This document shows positions 5,494-6,951 of a DNA stretch of 6,951 nucleotides, piece after piece. Position 1 is the stretch's first letter. The number at the start of each line of letters is the position of its first letter. The DNA is from an uncultured Bacillaceae bacterium (GTDB lineage Bacteria > Bacillota > Bacilli > Bacillales > Pradoshiaceae). Location: NCBI GenBank assembly GCA_904501845.1, contig CAJGCH010000156.1, positions 1 to 6,951 of the forward strand. The letters run 5' to 3'. Under the pieces are notes generated by a model. It saw nothing but the letters and a program-made list of their open reading frames with translations, was not told where the DNA came from and did not search any database. The translations under genes and the position numbers were made by a program.

Positions 5494-5970
5494 TTGGCAA
5501 TTGAAAAAGTATTTCCGATGACCAAAGAGGGAAAAGAGAAGCTTGAGAAAGAATTAGAACACTTAAAGACAGTCAAGCGTAAAGAAGTAGTTGAACGCAT
5601 CAAGATTGCCCGCAGTTTCGGGGATCTTTCCGAAAACTCCGAGTATGATTCCGCTAAAGAAGAACAAGCTTTTGTAGAGGGCAGAATCACGACAATTGAG
5701 AATATGATTCGCAATGCCCAAATCATCGACAGCGAAGCCGCTCAAGATGGGGTTGTAACACTTGGCAAATCGGTTACGTTTAAGGAATTGCCTGATGGAG
5801 AGGAAGAAACCTACACAATCGTTGGTTCTGCAGAGGCAGATCCATTTGAATACAAAATTTCCAATGATTCTCCAATCGCTCGCAGCCTTATGGGCAAAAA
5901 GCCTGGCGATGAAGTCACAGTATCGACTCCTGGCGGAGACATGGAAGTTGTCATCGTTTCTGTCCAATAA
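5494..5970 (+). CDS. greA: Transcript cleavage factor GreA
   Basis: A 158-residue GreA. It enters the secondary channel of backtracked RNA polymerase and stimulates cleavage of the nascent RNA 3' end, restarting elongation. The N-terminal coiled coil spans about 9-77. Its tip carries the signature GDLSENSEYDSAKEEQA (43-59), with D44 and E47 matching the acidic pair that coordinates the catalytic metal. The C-terminal FKBP-like domain (about 80-158) contains GSAEADPFEYKISNDSPIARSL (111-132) and GKKPGDEVTVSTPGG (134-148). The length matches B. subtilis GreA (157). The start is TTG 5494, with AAGGAG at 5479-5484 and a 9-base gap; it gives the expected N terminus MAIEKVFPMT. The TTG is the end of a T7 run. 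TAATAA gives a double stop. A strong terminator follows, so greA is the last gene of its transcript. Confidence 0.97.
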   Translation: MAIEKVFPMTKEGKEKLEKELEHLKTVKRKEVVERIKIARSFGDLSENSEYDSAKEEQAFVEGRITTIENMIRNAQIIDSEAAQDGVVTLGKSVTFKELPDGEEETYTIVGSAEADPFEYKISNDSPIARSLMGKKPGDEVTVSTPGGDMEVVIVSVQ

Positions 5971-5986
5971 TAACGGCTATACCTTT

Positions 5987-6043
5987 AAAAGGGCTGCCAA
6001 ACTTTGCTTAACTGCGGAGTCTGGCGGCTCTTTTTTATTTTTT
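5987..6043 (+). terminator. Strong intrinsic terminator after greA
   Basis: GGGCTGCCA (5991-5999) pairs with TGGCGGCTC (6022-6030). After an A/C mismatch the stem continues as ACTTTGC (6001-6007) with GCGGAGT (6014-6020), around a 6-base loop TTAACT. That is about 16 bp with several G-U pairs. AAAA before the stem faces the T tract (six T, A, six T; 6031-6043). It ends greA transcription and isolates pbpI. Confidence 0.92.
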
Positions 6044-6086
6044 CTGATAATTTGGCGTTTGAAATAGATATCCGCTGCCGAGAATA

Positions 6087-6100
6087 GGACAGAGGTGTCC
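6087..6100 (+). promoter_or_regulatory. pbpI ribosome binding site within a small hairpin
   Basis: The Shine-Dalgarno AGAGGTG (6091-6097) lies 6 bases before ATG 6104. GGACA (6087-6091) and TGTCC (6096-6100) are exact complements around the loop GAGG, so the core of the Shine-Dalgarno would sit in a four-base loop. The stem is only 5 bp and could be chance. Confidence 0.4.
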
Positions 6101-6103
6101 AAT

Positions 6104-6951
6104 ATGAGAAAAAGAATCCTCTTTGCAGCAGTCACAATCTTGCTTTTTATGGGATTATTCATAGCCAAATTAGTACAAATTCAATTGGTGAAAACGAAAG
6201 ACTATTCAAGGCATGGAATCAATTTGCTCGAGGATAGTGTCGAGCAGCGTGTAGAGGAGATTTCTCTTGATGATGGGAGGGGAGGCTTCCTTGATAATAA
6301 GGGGAACCCGATATCCTATCAAGAGAAGGCAGTACTTGTGCTTTTTCCTTTCGTCAGGAATTTGAACTGGCCTAAAAAAAAGCTGTCCGCCATCAGCGGG
6401 ATGGAGGAACAGGTGCTTATAGACAAACTGGAGGAAGCGGACGAGCCGTTTGTCCTTCAGAACCAGGAAATTTTAGAGCTCGAGGACAGCCAGATTAAAG
6501 CCATCAATGATTTGCGGATTCCTGGTATTATCGCAGTCAAAAAACGGTTTGATGATGTACCGGCCATGGCAGATCATCTATTAGGGACCTTAACCCTTGA
6601 TAAAGCAGAAATTGATTCGGCTCACGCAAATGAAAATGCGTTAAGTTCTGCTGATTATCGTACAAAGGTCGGAAGAACGGGTCTAGAGAAGGCTTTTCAG
6701 CTGTTCTTGAAGGGGAATGGGACAAAGCGGCTCCTGTATCACAAGGCTGCCAACGGGATGCCGCTCTTTGGAGTGGATATTCGCTATCTTGATACTAGCA
6801 GCACTGGAGAAAGAGTGAACATCCAGACAACCATTGATGCAGATATTCAAATGCTGGCAGAAGAGACGGCAAGAAACCATAGAATGAAAAAAGGCGGAAT
6901 TGTCATCATTGATATTCAAAACAATGACCTCATTGCCATGGTGTCAAAACC
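6104..6951 (+). CDS. pbpI: Class B penicillin-binding protein PbpI (YrrR/PBP4b), N-terminal part (3' truncated)
   Basis: The frame runs from ATG 6104 off the right edge without a stop, showing 282 complete codons; B. subtilis PbpI has about 584 residues. It begins with RKR and a membrane anchor (about 5-28), as in bitopic class B PBPs that cross-link peptidoglycan outside the membrane. The dimerisation or pedestal domain starts near 59 with RGGFLDNKG, the RGxIxDRxG-type motif with DNKG instead of the usual DRNG. GRTGLEKAFQLFL (190-202) and TIDADIQMLAEE (243-254) mark the entry to the transpeptidase domain, and GGIVIIDIQNNDLIAMVSK (264-282) is its first strands. The catalytic SxxK, SxN and KTG motifs lie beyond the window, so activity cannot be judged. 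Position after greA matches B. subtilis yrrR, transcribed by SigE in the mother cell during sporulation. I see no clear SigE or SigA promoter between 6044 and 6103. Confidence 0.87.
   Translation, partial: MRKRILFAAVTILLFMGLFIAKLVQIQLVKTKDYSRHGINLLEDSVEQRVEEISLDDGRGGFLDNKGNPISYQEKAVLVLFPFVRNLNWPKKKLSAISGMEEQVLIDKLEEADEPFVLQNQEILELEDSQIKAINDLRIPGIIAVKKRFDDVPAMADHLLGTLTLDKAEIDSAHANENALSSADYRTKVGRTGLEKAFQLFLKGNGTKRLLYHKAANGMPLFGVDIRYLDTSSTGERVNIQTTIDADIQMLAEETARNHRMKKGGIVIIDIQNNDLIAMVSK

Noticed and set aside
5563..5967. Minus-strand 134-residue frame antisense to greA
   Set aside because: greA is secure on the + strand; this frame is composition-driven and resembles no known family.
6046..6051. 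GATAAT as a -10 box for pbpI
   Set aside because: It lies right after the greA terminator T tract, and the -35 position falls in the GC-rich terminator stem with no match; no extended -10 TG is present.
5762..6067. Plus-strand 101-residue frame overlapping the end of greA and its terminator
   Set aside because: It reads through the greA terminator hairpin in another frame, has no RBS and ends in translated T-tract residues.
6063..6090. SigE-type promoter for pbpI
   Set aside because: An ATAT core at 6068-6071 was considered, but no CATA-type -10 lies at the required 13-15 base spacing.

Overview
The window is a conserved chromosomal segment of a low-to-mid GC Firmicute, almost certainly a member of the Bacillaceae. 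The gene order (yrzB, mltG/yrrL, trmR/yrrM, trhP1/yrrN, trhP2/yrrO, udk, greA, pbpI/yrrR) is the order I recall for Bacillus subtilis. Most protein lengths also fit the B. subtilis proteins, and ribosome binding sites are of the strong GGAGG type. All eight genes lie on the + strand. I see no mobile element, CRISPR array, tRNA or rRNA, and no sign of horizontal transfer.

Layout: (1) 1-205 is the C-terminal end of the DUF1292 protein YrzB. It is followed by an intrinsic terminator, a second terminator-like hairpin and a short tandem repeat. (2) A vegetative-type promoter near 373-402 leads into mltG (446-1567), a membrane-anchored peptidoglycan lytic transglycosylase. (3) A 160-base gap holds an extended -10 promoter candidate, two adjacent hairpins and a T tract, then a good RBS for trmR. 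(4) trmR, trhP1, trhP2 and udk (1728-5236) are tightly packed and look like one operon. (5) A 257-base gap before greA contains a perfect 10-bp hairpin with a GAAA loop. That hairpin is nested in a 9-codon ORF with its own Shine-Dalgarno, and more inverted repeats follow. (6) greA (5494-5970, TTG start) ends in a long terminator. (7) The 5' part of a class B penicillin-binding protein gene, pbpI, runs off the right edge.

How the genes work together: TrhP1 and TrhP2 are U32-family proteins that form 5-hydroxyuridine at position 34 of tRNA in a prephenate-dependent way. TrmR then methylates this to 5-methoxyuridine, so three consecutive genes encode one wobble-uridine pathway. In this pair only TrhP2 keeps the cysteine set expected to hold the Fe-S cluster. 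Udk salvages uridine and cytidine. MltG and PbpI, at the two ends, act on cell-wall peptidoglycan. GreA rescues backtracked RNA polymerase.

The protein-coding content is well known. The least explained sequence is the leader of greA (about 5340-5480), which has a possible leader peptide and competing hairpins. Next is the hairpin pair ahead of trmR. These regulatory readings are inferences made by eye, without folding or comparative data.
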